NCBI GenBank assembly: GCA_037954665.1
Contig: JBBMOL010000136.1
Location: 868,001-932,000 of the forward strand
Source: Laguncularia racemosa
Lineage: Eukaryota > Streptophyta > Magnoliopsida > Myrtales > Combretaceae
Reading direction: 5' to 3'
DNA length: 64,000 nt
Below, one piece after another: positions 46,101-56,513 of this stretch. Within the stretch, counting starts at the first letter, position 1. Each line of letters opens with the position of its first letter. The position numbers were made by a program, and so were the translations under genes. Below the pieces are notes generated by a model. The model saw only the letters and a program-made list of their open reading frames with translations. It did no database searches and was not told the origin of the DNA.

Positions 46101-48038
46101 AAGCAAACCTTATCCTTGTAAGACTACTCTATTTATCTTTTATTTAGAGTATTTTTGAGTGTTTAGATATATTTCAAACCCTAATAAATAAAAAAGTTCA
46201 AAGAAAGGATGTTAAGACCTTAATTTTGAATCCTGAAGACTTATGATCATCTATAACTATTTTTGACTTATTGAACATCCTTAAACAAATTTTTAGACAT
46301 TCATGGACATATTCTTGACATATTTTAGACATGTTCTTAGACATTTATGAACATATTCTTGGACATGTTTATGGACATACTCATGGACATATACCTTGGA
46401 CATATGTTTGCCCTATCATGGCATCATTTGAGAACAAGACTTATTGTGACAAGGACTTAGGCACGGACCTTGACAATAGACTGATTCCTAAATGAAGGAC
46501 CGTGAACTTAGACTTAAGGCCTTGAACTTGAACTATTAAGAACCTAAATAATTAAAAGATACCCTAAAAGACTCTAATAACACTTGGGGTTCAGATCGGA
46601 ATACTGAAATAGTATATTTTAGTAGTAGTTATTCTTATATGTATTTTCTTTTATGTCTAATTGTTTAGGTTTTTCAAAAGATCTCCAGTCTCTACCCAAG
46701 GATTATTACAATCCTTAAGTCAAGCCCAAGTGAAGGAGTTTAGATGACCTGCTATCTGCTTGCTACTTGCTAATTGCGTGATGTTTTGTTGATTGCTATT
46801 GATTGTTTAGAATGACTAATTGCTTTGTATGCTCTCATCCATGTGGTCACCATATTAACCGATAAACTTAAATTCTTTGCCAAAATAACCAGATTACTGG
46901 TCACATATCTATGATTCAACAGGTACACAGAAAGGAATGAAGAGTGTTCAACCTTTTCCAAAAATTTTTGAATCATGTTGAAGCTTTTTAAAACATTTCA
47001 AGTCTTTTTAAAGTGCTTTTTTTTTTTGTAAAGGTTATATAAAAAATCCAGAATGTGCTCTTAGAGGCTGCTATTTATAAAACCTCGGTGTTGCCGATGA
47101 TAATTTTATCAAAATTGATTTTATTGGAGGCAAAGCGGTTGGGATAGCTCTTGTTTATGGCCTATGATGCATTGTTAACAATTTGATTATAGGTTGATGC
47201 CCTGATGAAGGATCACCTGATTTGGCCGTGGAGGCATTATTATTTAATTGAGGGTGAATGGCCTAGTGTGGAATTCACCAAGACTAGCCATTAGGGCACT
47301 TTTCTTCTCGGTGACAGGTAAGCGTCGAGTTTGTTTAGGGGATCGTGCCCTCAAACAGCCTCTCAAGTAAGGTGAGGTGCTCCATGCGGGTAAGTATGGA
47401 GGTCAATCGAAGTATAGATGATGTAAATCTATACTTTTCATGGTTCCAAACTCCCATGAAAGTGTTGCTTGCATTCATTACGCATGCAATGTAGATATAT
47501 TTCATGATGCAAAAATTAATGCTTGATAACTTGCTTGAACAGTAGTAGTGATGGGCAAACTCATTGAGACATAGTTTGCTCACCCCCCAATAGTTTATCT
47601 TGCAGGGTATTCTAAAGCTGGGAAATGGGCTAGGATCAAAGTGATGAGTGTTCCAGACTCGAGCCTAATGGATAGCTAAAGAATTAGAGGATAGTTGAAA
47701 ATCTAAGATGAGAGAATAAGAATTTATGAAGCTATTTATTTTTGAAACTCTACCATTTTTCAGCACTTTTTCAAACTAATGCTCTTAGTGTTAAGATCAC
47801 CTGGTTTTACTATTTGGTAGGGGATACTAATTCTCTGAGATTCTGGAGAACCGTAATAATCGGTTTCTGTAGTTATTTTCATAATAACTAATTATATGTA
47901 CTATCAATTATGGTGAGAAATGATTATTAAATTAGAGTCTTGCAACCTCTAACTTACAAGGCGGTTTTCATATAGTGGGTGCACACTTGATATGACAACT
48001 TTTAGGAAATTCTAATAAGCCCCCTATAGGGTCGTTAC
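43171..48038 (-). repeat. giant solo LTR, copy A
   Basis: 4.87 kb running (minus strand) TGTAACGACCC (48038) to GGGTTTCTCA (43171). No coding frames. It interrupts the G3 integrase between the GQTE-motif region and the following helix, so its borders are set by a gene frame on both sides. Internal blocks are collinear with copies B, C, D and F. The 5-bp flanks are not identical, suggesting age. Confidence 0.75.
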
Positions 48039-48660
48039 ATTACTAACTCTATTTATCCATCAATTTGTAGGTGGCACAAAGTACTAAAGAGGAGTTTAGC
48101 TCCTAATTTCTTCCATATGGTCCTCCAAAAATGACTTAAATTTTTGGTATTATTATCAAACACAATGGATTTAGGAATACCATGAAGACAAACAATTTCA
48201 TGCAAGAATGGAGTAGTAATGTGGATAGCATCATTAGTGGTCTTACAAGGAACAAGGTGAGACATTTTAGAAAACCAATTGACAACAACCATGATAGCCT
48301 CCTTTTCCCTTTGTGTTCTAGGTAATCTAATAACAAAATCTATGCTAATGTCAGCCTATCAATGTGTAGGAATTGGTAACAATATATGCAATCATAGTGG
48401 CTCTAAAATATTCTTGGCTTTCTTACAAGTGACACACCTGCTAATGGAATTCCTCACATCTTTCATCATATAGGGTAAATAAAAATGTACCTTAAGAATC
48501 TCCTATGTCTTGGTCTTCCTAAAGTGGCAAGAGAGACCTCCAACATGAGCTTCCCTAACTAGGACATTCCTAAGGGTGCTTTAAGGAGTGTAAAGCAACC
48601 ATTTCTCAACAAGTATCCATCCTCTCTAAAGAATCCATGTTGTACTCCATACTCATGATT
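48039..48660 (-). pseudogene. gypsy integrase N-terminal and core part (G3, piece 1)
   Basis: Minus strand: zinc-binding segment (REAHVGGL ... CVTCKKAKN, 48420-48540), the start of the core (DISIDFVIRLPRTQ), MVVVNWFSKMSHLVPC, the second Asp in SIVFDNNTK (about 48165) and the DG.. motif at 48055. Interrupted at 48038 by copy A. Stops and a frame change are present. No RT of G3 is found upstream. Confidence 0.8.
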
Positions 48661-48993
48661 TCTATAGGCACTAGAAAGGTCATGATAGACCTAGGAGCCT
48701 AGTATCATAAAGGTATCATAGGGCAATAGCAGGAATAGAGAAACGGATCGGGGTTTAGCTAAATTTATGAGCTACTTGCAAGATACAATGCACCTACAAG
48801 CACAACACGACCTAAGATTGCTTTTCAATATGATGCAAATGCAATAACACTCAGGGATACTCACTATAATCCTTATTAAAGGGATTGATAAGAGTAAAGA
48901 CAAACTTAAGAGATAAGAACTCAAGAGAAGGTTGAAAAAAAGGTTAATTTTGTATTCATAATTCTAATCCTGCAACTTATATATGAAGGGACT
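48661..48993. other. unassigned flank of the Athila-like insertion
   Basis: 333 bp with no recognisable gene. It is contiguous with 55949 onward in the pre-insertion state. Confidence 0.5.
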
Positions 48994-50627
48994 TGATAGA
49001 GCCATTTTATACTTAATCTTTATAGTATAAATTGTGTTAATTCATTATTGATTATATAGAAATCATAAGGAAATGGTACTTAATTCTATTATGGTGATAA
49101 ATCAGGTTAAATGGAGTCAAGGATGCTAATTCAAGTAAATTAGAGAAGTCATCTACAACTTGGATCAAGACAAGGATTTACACCGCCGGAGGGAAGTACA
49201 TGGGCATGTAATTGAAGTACACGGCCGTGTACTTGGTTTTGAATCAACAGGAAAATACACGGTTGAAATACACGGCCGTGTATCGGAAGCACGGTTTGAA
49301 GCACGGCCATGGCGCAAACCGTGTTACACACTGGACGAGAAGGCGGAAATGTGGACTTTCAACAGAGAGAGACACGGCTTAGGGCACGGCCGTGGTGGAA
49401 GCGGTGGGAGAAACCGTGCTTGGAGCCGTGGTGGAAGCTAAACGTGCCAAGGAGAAGAACTTGTAGATCATGCACAGAGGAAGGCACGGTTGAAAATCTA
49501 GCCGTAGGTGGAACCATGCTACATACTGGATACGGAAGATGATACGTGAATTATGCACAGAGGAAGGCACGGCTTGACCCACGGCCGTGTGGTAGGGCAT
49601 GCCAAGCAGACGAAGATTCACTTCTCGAAATCTACTTGAAAAAGGAAAGATATTTTCGTATCTTGCTAGCAAAAGATCGCATGCCATCCCTCTAACAATA
49701 TAAATAGAACCAACCCTAGAGGGTGAGGAGAACTTTTGAATCTTTGGGATCTTGAAGAACCTTGGATCATCTTGGAGGCAGAGCAGGCAACTGGGTTCAT
49801 GATGTTTCTACTTTTTATTTTCGTTTTGTTGATGAACATGAGTAGCTAAGCTACTTTTCTAGCCAAAGGGTCATAGATGTTTAATTCTCCACGAATTGTG
49901 AGGTCTAATTGACTTGTATTTAATCTATTCGTTGTTTTTGGATATTCATATATCTTCTGATCATTTTGTCATTATTATCTTTGTTGATTGGTATGAATAG
50001 AGCTCTTCTACTCAATTAGCAAGTTAATATATTGTCAACTAGCACGTCAAATGCGTAATTGCTTGATTGTTCTAGTCTCAGTGATACAATAACATGTTTG
50101 GTTATAAAATAGATGATCGAATTCATGTTATGGAGGTGTGTGATCATGTTTAAATAGGTTATCTTATAATCTACTGGCATGAATTGGTGGTCTCTTTAGT
50201 TTTTAATGCTATTGGTAGATTAAATCCTAAGCGCTTGTCTGGGGTTGTCTAATCGATAAGAGAAATAATCAAAGAGCTTCTCTTGGTTATCGAGGAAGTA
50301 CGGAGAGATAGGTTGTTAGAGCTTGTTAATAACCATAACCAATTTATCTAGGAACAAGAATAGAAAACATTTGCATCGATGATCAATTCCTTGAATTAAA
50401 CTATCTTGATTCCTTTGGTTAGGCTTTTATCAATATTCAATTTTCTTATCTTGTTTTAACTTTATTCGATTCACAAACCAAACCCCCATTGTCCTTTTCC
50501 TTTTTATTCTCCTTGGATAGAAATAAATTTAACCAATCTCTATGGATTCGACCCTACTCACCACTATATGCAATTCATATAATTGTCTAGGAGTAGGTTT
50601 TATTTTTGTTGGATTCGACACCCATCA
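48994..50627 (+). repeat. 5' LTR of the Athila-like element
   Basis: 1634 bp, TGATAGAG...CACCCATCA. It contains the CACGGCCGTG palindrome array (49190-49600). Confidence 0.9.
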
Positions 50628-50630
50628 AAT

Positions 50631-50648
50631 TTTGGCGCCGTTGCCGAG
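50631..50648 (+). other. primer-binding site, tRNA-Asp type
   Basis: TTTGGCGCCGTTGCCGAG, as in Athila elements (TGGCGCCGTTGCCG), three bases after the LTR. Confidence 0.85.
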
Positions 50649-50678
50649 GATTGGTGTCATATTTATTTCTATTCTTGT

Positions 50679-52946
50679 ATGACTCGTTCTTCTCAGACAG
50701 GTGAACTAACTTATAATCTGGAGATTGAGAAGACTCTAAAGAGGTTGCGACAAGAAGCTAGATCATCCACTAGACTGAACTTAGCATCGGATTTGTCTGA
50801 TTCATCCCTTGATTCAGAAAAAGAAGACAATATGGCAAATCCCGAGAGAACCTTAAGGGAGTTGGTTGCGCCGGATGTGAATCAACAACCACTTTGTATT
50901 CACTATCCCGAACTAGCTATTGAATTCGAGTTGAAATCTGGGTTGATACATCTGCTACCCACCTTTCATGGTCTTGAGAATGAAGATCCTCATAAGCATT
51001 TGAAAGAGTTTCATATAATGTGTTCTAGTATGAGGCCGCAAGGGATAACCAACGATCAAATCAAGCTACGTGCTTTTCCGTTTTCTTTAAGTACTAAAGC
51101 TAAAGATTGGTTGTTTTATTTGCCTTCAGGTTCTATCACCACTTGGACAGATATGGTGGGACTCTTCTTGGACAAATTCTTCCCCGCATCCAGAGCCGCT
51201 GGTATAAGAAGAGAAATTTGTGGTATAAAACAGAGGGACACCGAGACTCTTCATGAGTATTGGGAGAGGTTCAAGCAACTGTGTGCAAGCTGCCCACAAC
51301 ATGGGATATCTGAACAACTCCTCATCCAATATTTTTACGAAGGCCTACTTCCGATGGAGAGGAAGATGATGGATGCTGCAAGTGGAGGCGCCATAGTAAA
51401 CAAAACCCCTGGTCAAGCTAGGGAATTGATCTCCATTATGGCTGCCAATTCGCAACAATTTGGGTATAGGCATGATACATCTTCAAGGAAGGTAAATGAG
51501 GTAAGTGTGTCTAACCTTGAACATCAAATTTCTAATCTAACCTCCCTTGTGCAGCAGCTAGCTCTTGGAAAAACACAGCAGGTGAAGGCTTGTGGAATTT
51601 GTGCTGCTCCTAATCATCCGACCGACATGTGCCCTACATTGCAAGATGACAACCATGAACACGCCAATGCTGTAGGCGGATTTCCAGGACAACCGCAGAG
51701 GAAGTATGATCCCTATTCAAATACTTACAATCCCGGGTGGAGGGATCATCCTAACTTCCGATATGGCAATAACCCTCAACATTTCCAACAATTCCAGCCT
51801 AAGCCATCACACCAAGTACCCCAAGCTCCTTCCACCTCAGGTATGTCTCTTAAGGAAATTGTTAAATCACTTGCCGTTAATACAAAACAATTTCAGGAGG
51901 AAACAAAGCAGAGCATTCTAAACTTGGAGAATCAGGTAAGCCAACTTGCTTCTGCTGTAAATAGGTTAGAAACTCAAGGTAAGTTACCTTCTCAGACTAT
52001 CACAAATCCGAAGCAAAGAGTTAATGCAATTACCTTGAGGAGTGAAACAGCATTGCAGGGATCAAATAAGAAAGGACACCCATCTACTCTTGGGGAAGAG
52101 ACTAAGCAAGAAATTTCAACTCCGAGCCAGCAGGACAACCAGATTAGCAAGTCTCTAGTTGAGCCATCAAAGGTCACATTGATACCACCTCCTTTCCCCT
52201 CCAGATTGGCGAAATCCAAGAATGAAGTGGAAGAAAAAGAGATTCTGGAAACTTTTCGCAAAGTCGAGGTAAATATTCCTTTGCTTGATGCAATTAAGCA
52301 AATACCACGCTATGCTAGATTTCTCAAAGACTTATGCACTAACAAAAGGAAGCTGAAAGGCAATGAAAAGATTAGTGTGAGTGAAAATGTTTCAGCTATT
52401 ATTCAGAAGAAGCTTCCTCCTAAATGCAAGGATCCAGGTATGTTTACTATTCCTCGCAAAATAGGTAATCTTGGAATCGCTAAAGCCATGTGTGATTTAG
52501 GAGCTTCTATCAATGTCATGCCTTTGTCTGTTTATCAACGTTTAAATGTTGGTCCCTTGAAGGAAACGGGTGTCATTGTTCAACTTGCTGACAGGTCCAA
52601 TGTTTATCCTGAGGGAGTTTTAGAAAATGTTTTAGTTCAAGTCAATGGGTTGGTTTTTCCTACTGATTTTTATGTGCTTGATATGGAAGATAATGATTCT
52701 CATAATTCATCAATGATATTATTAGGGCGACCATTCCTTAAGACATCCAAGACGAAAATTGATGTAAATGATGGTACCCTCACTATGGAATTTGATGGTG
52801 AAGTGATTAAATTTAACATTTATGATGCCATGAAACATCCTAGCGATATCTCTCCTGTTTTTATTGCGGATGTTATTAACCCATCATCACAGGCACCAAA
52901 GTTGGAATCAAAATCCTTATCCGAACATCTAGCCAGGAACGTTTAG
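50679..52946 (+). CDS. gag: Athila-type Gag-protease ORF, intact
   Basis: 755 residues from ATG 50679 to TAG; the open frame extends further upstream through the PBS but has no ATG there. The retrotransposon gag (capsid) domain is at about residues 83-255 (LLPTFHGLENEDPHKHLKEF, then LSTKAKDWLFYLPSGSI, RREICGIKQRDTETLHEYWE). Short coiled coils surround the zinc knuckle CGICAAPNHPTDMC (305-318), followed by a Gln/Pro/Asn-rich spacer. A retropepsin-like domain occupies about 595-740, with CDLGAS (catalytic Asp 606), a flap-like region and ILLGRPFLKT. There are no stops or frame changes, unlike the other large polyprotein genes in the window apart from G1 gag. RT would normally follow; here the frame stops and non-coding DNA begins. 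Confidence 0.93.
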   Translation: MTRSSQTGELTYNLEIEKTLKRLRQEARSSTRLNLASDLSDSSLDSEKEDNMANPERTLRELVAPDVNQQPLCIHYPELAIEFELKSGLIHLLPTFHGLENEDPHKHLKEFHIMCSSMRPQGITNDQIKLRAFPFSLSTKAKDWLFYLPSGSITTWTDMVGLFLDKFFPASRAAGIRREICGIKQRDTETLHEYWERFKQLCASCPQHGISEQLLIQYFYEGLLPMERKMMDAASGGAIVNKTPGQARELISIMAANSQQFGYRHDTSSRKVNEVSVSNLEHQISNLTSLVQQLALGKTQQVKACGICAAPNHPTDMCPTLQDDNHEHANAVGGFPGQPQRKYDPYSNTYNPGWRDHPNFRYGNNPQHFQQFQPKPSHQVPQAPSTSGMSLKEIVKSLAVNTKQFQEETKQSILNLENQVSQLASAVNRLETQGKLPSQTITNPKQRVNAITLRSETALQGSNKKGHPSTLGEETKQEISTPSQQDNQISKSLVEPSKVTLIPPPFPSRLAKSKNEVEEKEILETFRKVEVNIPLLDAIKQIPRYARFLKDLCTNKRKLKGNEKISVSENVSAIIQKKLPPKCKDPGMFTIPRKIGNLGIAKAMCDLGASINVMPLSVYQRLNVGPLKETGVIVQLADRSNVYPEGVLENVLVQVNGLVFPTDFYVLDMEDNDSHNSSMILLGRPFLKTSKTKIDVNDGTLTMEFDGEVIKFNIYDAMKHPSDISPVFIADVINPSSQAPKLESKSLSEHLARNV

Positions 52947-54321
52947 CCAAAGACGTTAAAGAAAGGCGCTTCATGGGAGGCAACCCATGTCAAAAAAAAA
53001 AAAAAATTCTTTTAGTTTTGTTTTGCTTTAGTTTTGTTTTGTTTTAGTTTAGTTTGTTTTGATTTTAGTGTAGTTTTGAACTCTTTGGATCAGCTGCAGC
53101 AAGGATACATACCATTAGATGACACTTTCCAGAGCTTAAGGGGAGAACTCCAATACCAGGGAAGTACCAGTATTTCCTTTCTATTATTCTCTAATGTTCC
53201 TTGAGTTGTTAATTCCTTTTCAATTGTGCTAAATTAGGAACAGTGAGGACACTGTTCAAGCTAAGTGTGGGGGAGAGGATAATAAAATATAGAGAATAGA
53301 GAACTAACTTTTACTCTGAATGTTTGTCCTTAAGCAATTTTAAGCCAAATTTTTGCAAAATTATCATGAAATCTAGAGATTGTACTAAATGTTATAATAA
53401 GCATCTACACAATGTGAAATTGACTTGTTCAAATGCTTTACTCACCCACAGCTGTGATTAGAATACATGGTTAAAATTAAGTAGTGAAATCTTTAAGAAA
53501 CAAATTTACCTTGTATTTAGCTTTAGAATTGGAAGTCTAAGAGTAAGTCGAGTCCCTAAGTGAAAAATAAACAAGTTTACTTCTAGGTTTTATTAGCTCC
53601 TATATACTCTTTGAAGTTGTTTGTAAAGCAATCATAACACTTAGTAAAAAAAAAAAAATCAAGCATAGCCATTACTCCAATGATTCAACTAATTGAGTTA
53701 AGAGTATTCAAACTTGAATGTTAGAGTGAGGAAGAGTCCGTAGGGGTATCTCAAAACCCGGTCACTTGAGTGATGAGCTCGGGATGTTGCCGACTCAATG
53801 AACTCACTATAACGATAAGGGCGAAAAAGGCAAAAGTTCATGAAAAGAAGCGGGCAAAAACTCGTCAAAATAGATGCTTGAATAAATCAAAAGAACATGA
53901 ATGTGAACATTCATTGAATAAAACAAAGATGTATAAAAGGGAGAATATCTAGCAAAGAACTTATACCATATGCTTTTACTTTATACAGCAAGGATTATAT
54001 GCTTGATAATATCCAATGAAGTTTAATTGGGTGTTTTTCCTTAGTGGATTAAGTATTTACTTTTGGAATAAAAATTCTTTTGCTAAACATAAGGATTAAA
54101 GTTTGTTTTGTTTAGATTAGCTATTAAATTTTGTCCATGGTAATTTGATCACAGGAAACCAGTTTGGTTGAAGTAGTAGACATTAAAATTACAAGTCATG
54201 AATTACAAATAAATAGATGTTTGGAATGATGAAAAGAAAGTTTGTATAATCTATGACAGATTTCTCAATTGATTTGATTCAATTGCTTGAGGACAAGCAA
54301 GAGTTTAAGTGTGGGGGAATT
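52947..54321 (+). other. non-coding tail of the Athila-like element
   Basis: 1.37 kb without a long ORF. It starts with the hairpin CATGGGAGGCAACCCATG (52972-52989), then an A-run and T-rich TTTTGTTTTAG repeats (52992-53075). AAGTGTGGGGGAG occurs at 53263-53275 and again (AAGTGTGGGGGAA) at 54308-54320, where it serves as polypurine tract. Such motifs belong to the region after pol in Athila, suggesting that pol was deleted between them. Confidence 0.65.
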
Positions 54322-55943
54322 TGATAGAGCTATTTTATACTTAATCTTTATAGTATAAATTGTGTTAATTCATTATTGATTTTATAGAAATCATAAGGAA
54401 ATGGTACTTAATTCTATTATGGTGATAAATCAGGTTAAATGGAGTCAAGGATGCTAATTCAAGTAAATTAGAGAAGTCATCTACAACTTGGATCAAGACA
54501 AGGATTTACACCGCCGGAGGGAAGTACATGGGCGTGTAATTGAAGTACACGGCCGTGTACTTGGTTTTGAATCAACAGGAAGATACACGGTTGAAATACA
54601 TGGCCGTGTATCGGAAGCACGGTTTGAGGCACGGCCATGGCGCAAACCGTGTTACACACTGGACGAGAAGGCGGAAATGTGGACTTTCAACAGAGAGAGA
54701 CACGGCTTAGGGCACGGCCGTGGTGGAAGCGGTGGGAGAAACCGTGGTGGAAGCTAGATGTGCTAAGGAGAAGAACTTGTAGATCATCCACAGAGGAAGG
54801 CACAGTTGAAAATCTAGTCGTGGGTGGAGCCGTGCTACACACTGGACACGGAAGATGATACGTGAATTATGCACAGAGGAAGGCACGGCTTGACCCACGG
54901 CCGTGTGGTAGGGCGTGCCAGGCAGACGAAGATTCACTTCTCGAAATCTACTTGAAAAAGGAAAGATATTTTCGTATCTTGCTAGCAAAAGATCACATGC
55001 CATCCCTCTAACAATATAAATAGAACCAACCCTAGAGGGTGAGGAGAACTTTTGAATCTTTGGGATCTTGAAGAACCTTGGATCATCTTGGAGGCAGAGC
55101 AGGCAACCGGGTTCATGATGTTTCTACTTTTTATTTTCGTTTTGTTGATGAACATGAGTAGATAAGGTACTTTTCTAGCCAAAGGGTCATAGATGTTTAA
55201 TTCTCCACGAATTGTGAGGTCTAATTGACTTGTATTTAATCTATTCGTTGTTTTTGGATATTCATATATCTTCTGATCATTTTATCATTATTATCTTTGT
55301 TGATTGGTATGAATAGAGCTCTTCTACTCAATTAGCAAGTTAATATATTGTCAACTAGCACGTCAAATCCGTAATTGTTTGATTGTTCTAGTCTCAGTGA
55401 TACAATAACATGTTTGGTTATAAAATAGATGATCGAATTCATGTTATGGAGGTGTGTGATCATGTTTAAATAGGTTATCTTATAATCTACTAGCATGAAT
55501 TGGTGGTCTCTCTAGTTTTTAATGCTATTAGTAGATTAAATCCTAAGCGCTTGTCTGGGGTTGTCTAATCGATAAGAGAAATAATCAAAGAGCTTCTCTT
55601 GGTTATCGAGGAAGTACGGAGAGATAGGTTGTTAGAGCTTGTTAATAACCATAACCAGTTTATCTAGGAACAAGAATAGAAAACATTTGCATTGATGATC
55701 AATTCCTTGAAATAAACTATCTTGATTCCTTTGGCTAGGCTTTTATCAATATTCAATTTTCTTATCTTGTTTTAACTTTATTCGATTCACAAACCAAACC
55801 CCCATTTTCCTTTTCCTTTTTATTCTCCTTGGATAGAAATAAATTTAACCAATCTCTCTGGATTCGACCCTACTCACCACTATATGCAATTCATATAATT
55901 GTCTAGGAGTAGGTTTTATTTTTGTTGGATTCGACACCCATCA
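54322..55943 (+). repeat. 3' LTR of the Athila-like element
   Basis: 1622 bp, preceded by polypurine tract GTGTGGGGGAAT and followed by GGACT. It lacks 12 bp present in the 5' LTR near 49420. Confidence 0.9.
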
Positions 55944-55948
55944 GGACT

Positions 55949-56513
55949 ATTTATAGTAAGCCCTTAGGATTACTCAACAAAAGAGGAAAATTCTTTTCAA
56001 GTACATGAGAAAACATACTCTTAGTATAAACAAAAGGGGTTAAAATGTAAATTAGACAAAAGGAGTATTCTTAGGGGCACATGCAGCTATTGGGTGTCAA
56101 AGATAAGTGTCATTGCAATACTGAATGCAATCCTGGTAGAAAAAGACAAACTGTTCTAAGTGGTCATTTGAGTTGATGTGAGTGGCTCTTTCATGGAATA
56201 CATCGAATAGTTGCTTTTCTAGCATCAAAAGGGTTAATGGATGGTAGGGTAGGTCGGTCTAGGTTATCCAAGCTCTAAGGTTTGATTGATTGAGATTCCC
56301 TAGATTAACTTGGTGCTTCTTTAGCTCAAAGAGAGATGAACATCTGATAATAACTCGATAGATGATGGTAATGAAACATTTGAAGGTAGGTGGTCTCATC
56401 CTTAACTAGCTAGCTAGCTAAAGAGTATCCTTTGTGCCATGTTCTAAAGCCAATGTGCTTTAGCTTGGGAGATAAGACCAATGGTTTGATTCCTATCATT
56501 CTTTTAGGGGTGT
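55949..56513. other. unassigned
   Basis: Right flank of the Athila-like insertion, no gene recognised. It has a short (TAGC)4-like run at 56407-56420. Confidence 0.5.

Larger units (their letters stand above)
48994..55943 (+). mobile_element. gag-protease-only Athila-like LTR retrotransposon (TR-GAG-like)
   Basis: 6950 bp with paired LTRs (1634 and 1622 bp), TSD GGACT on both sides (48989-48993, 55944-55948), a tRNA-Asp-like primer site, one long intact ORF and a 1.4-kb non-coding tail. No RT, RNase H or integrase. The LTRs differ by a 12-bp indel plus about 33 substitutions by eye, roughly 98% identity, so it moved recently although it lacks the enzymes. Confidence 0.9.

Noticed and set aside
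49160..49441. Small frames over the CACGGCCGTG array, present in both Athila LTRs
   Set aside because: Arise from the GC-rich palindrome array; frames differ between the two LTRs.
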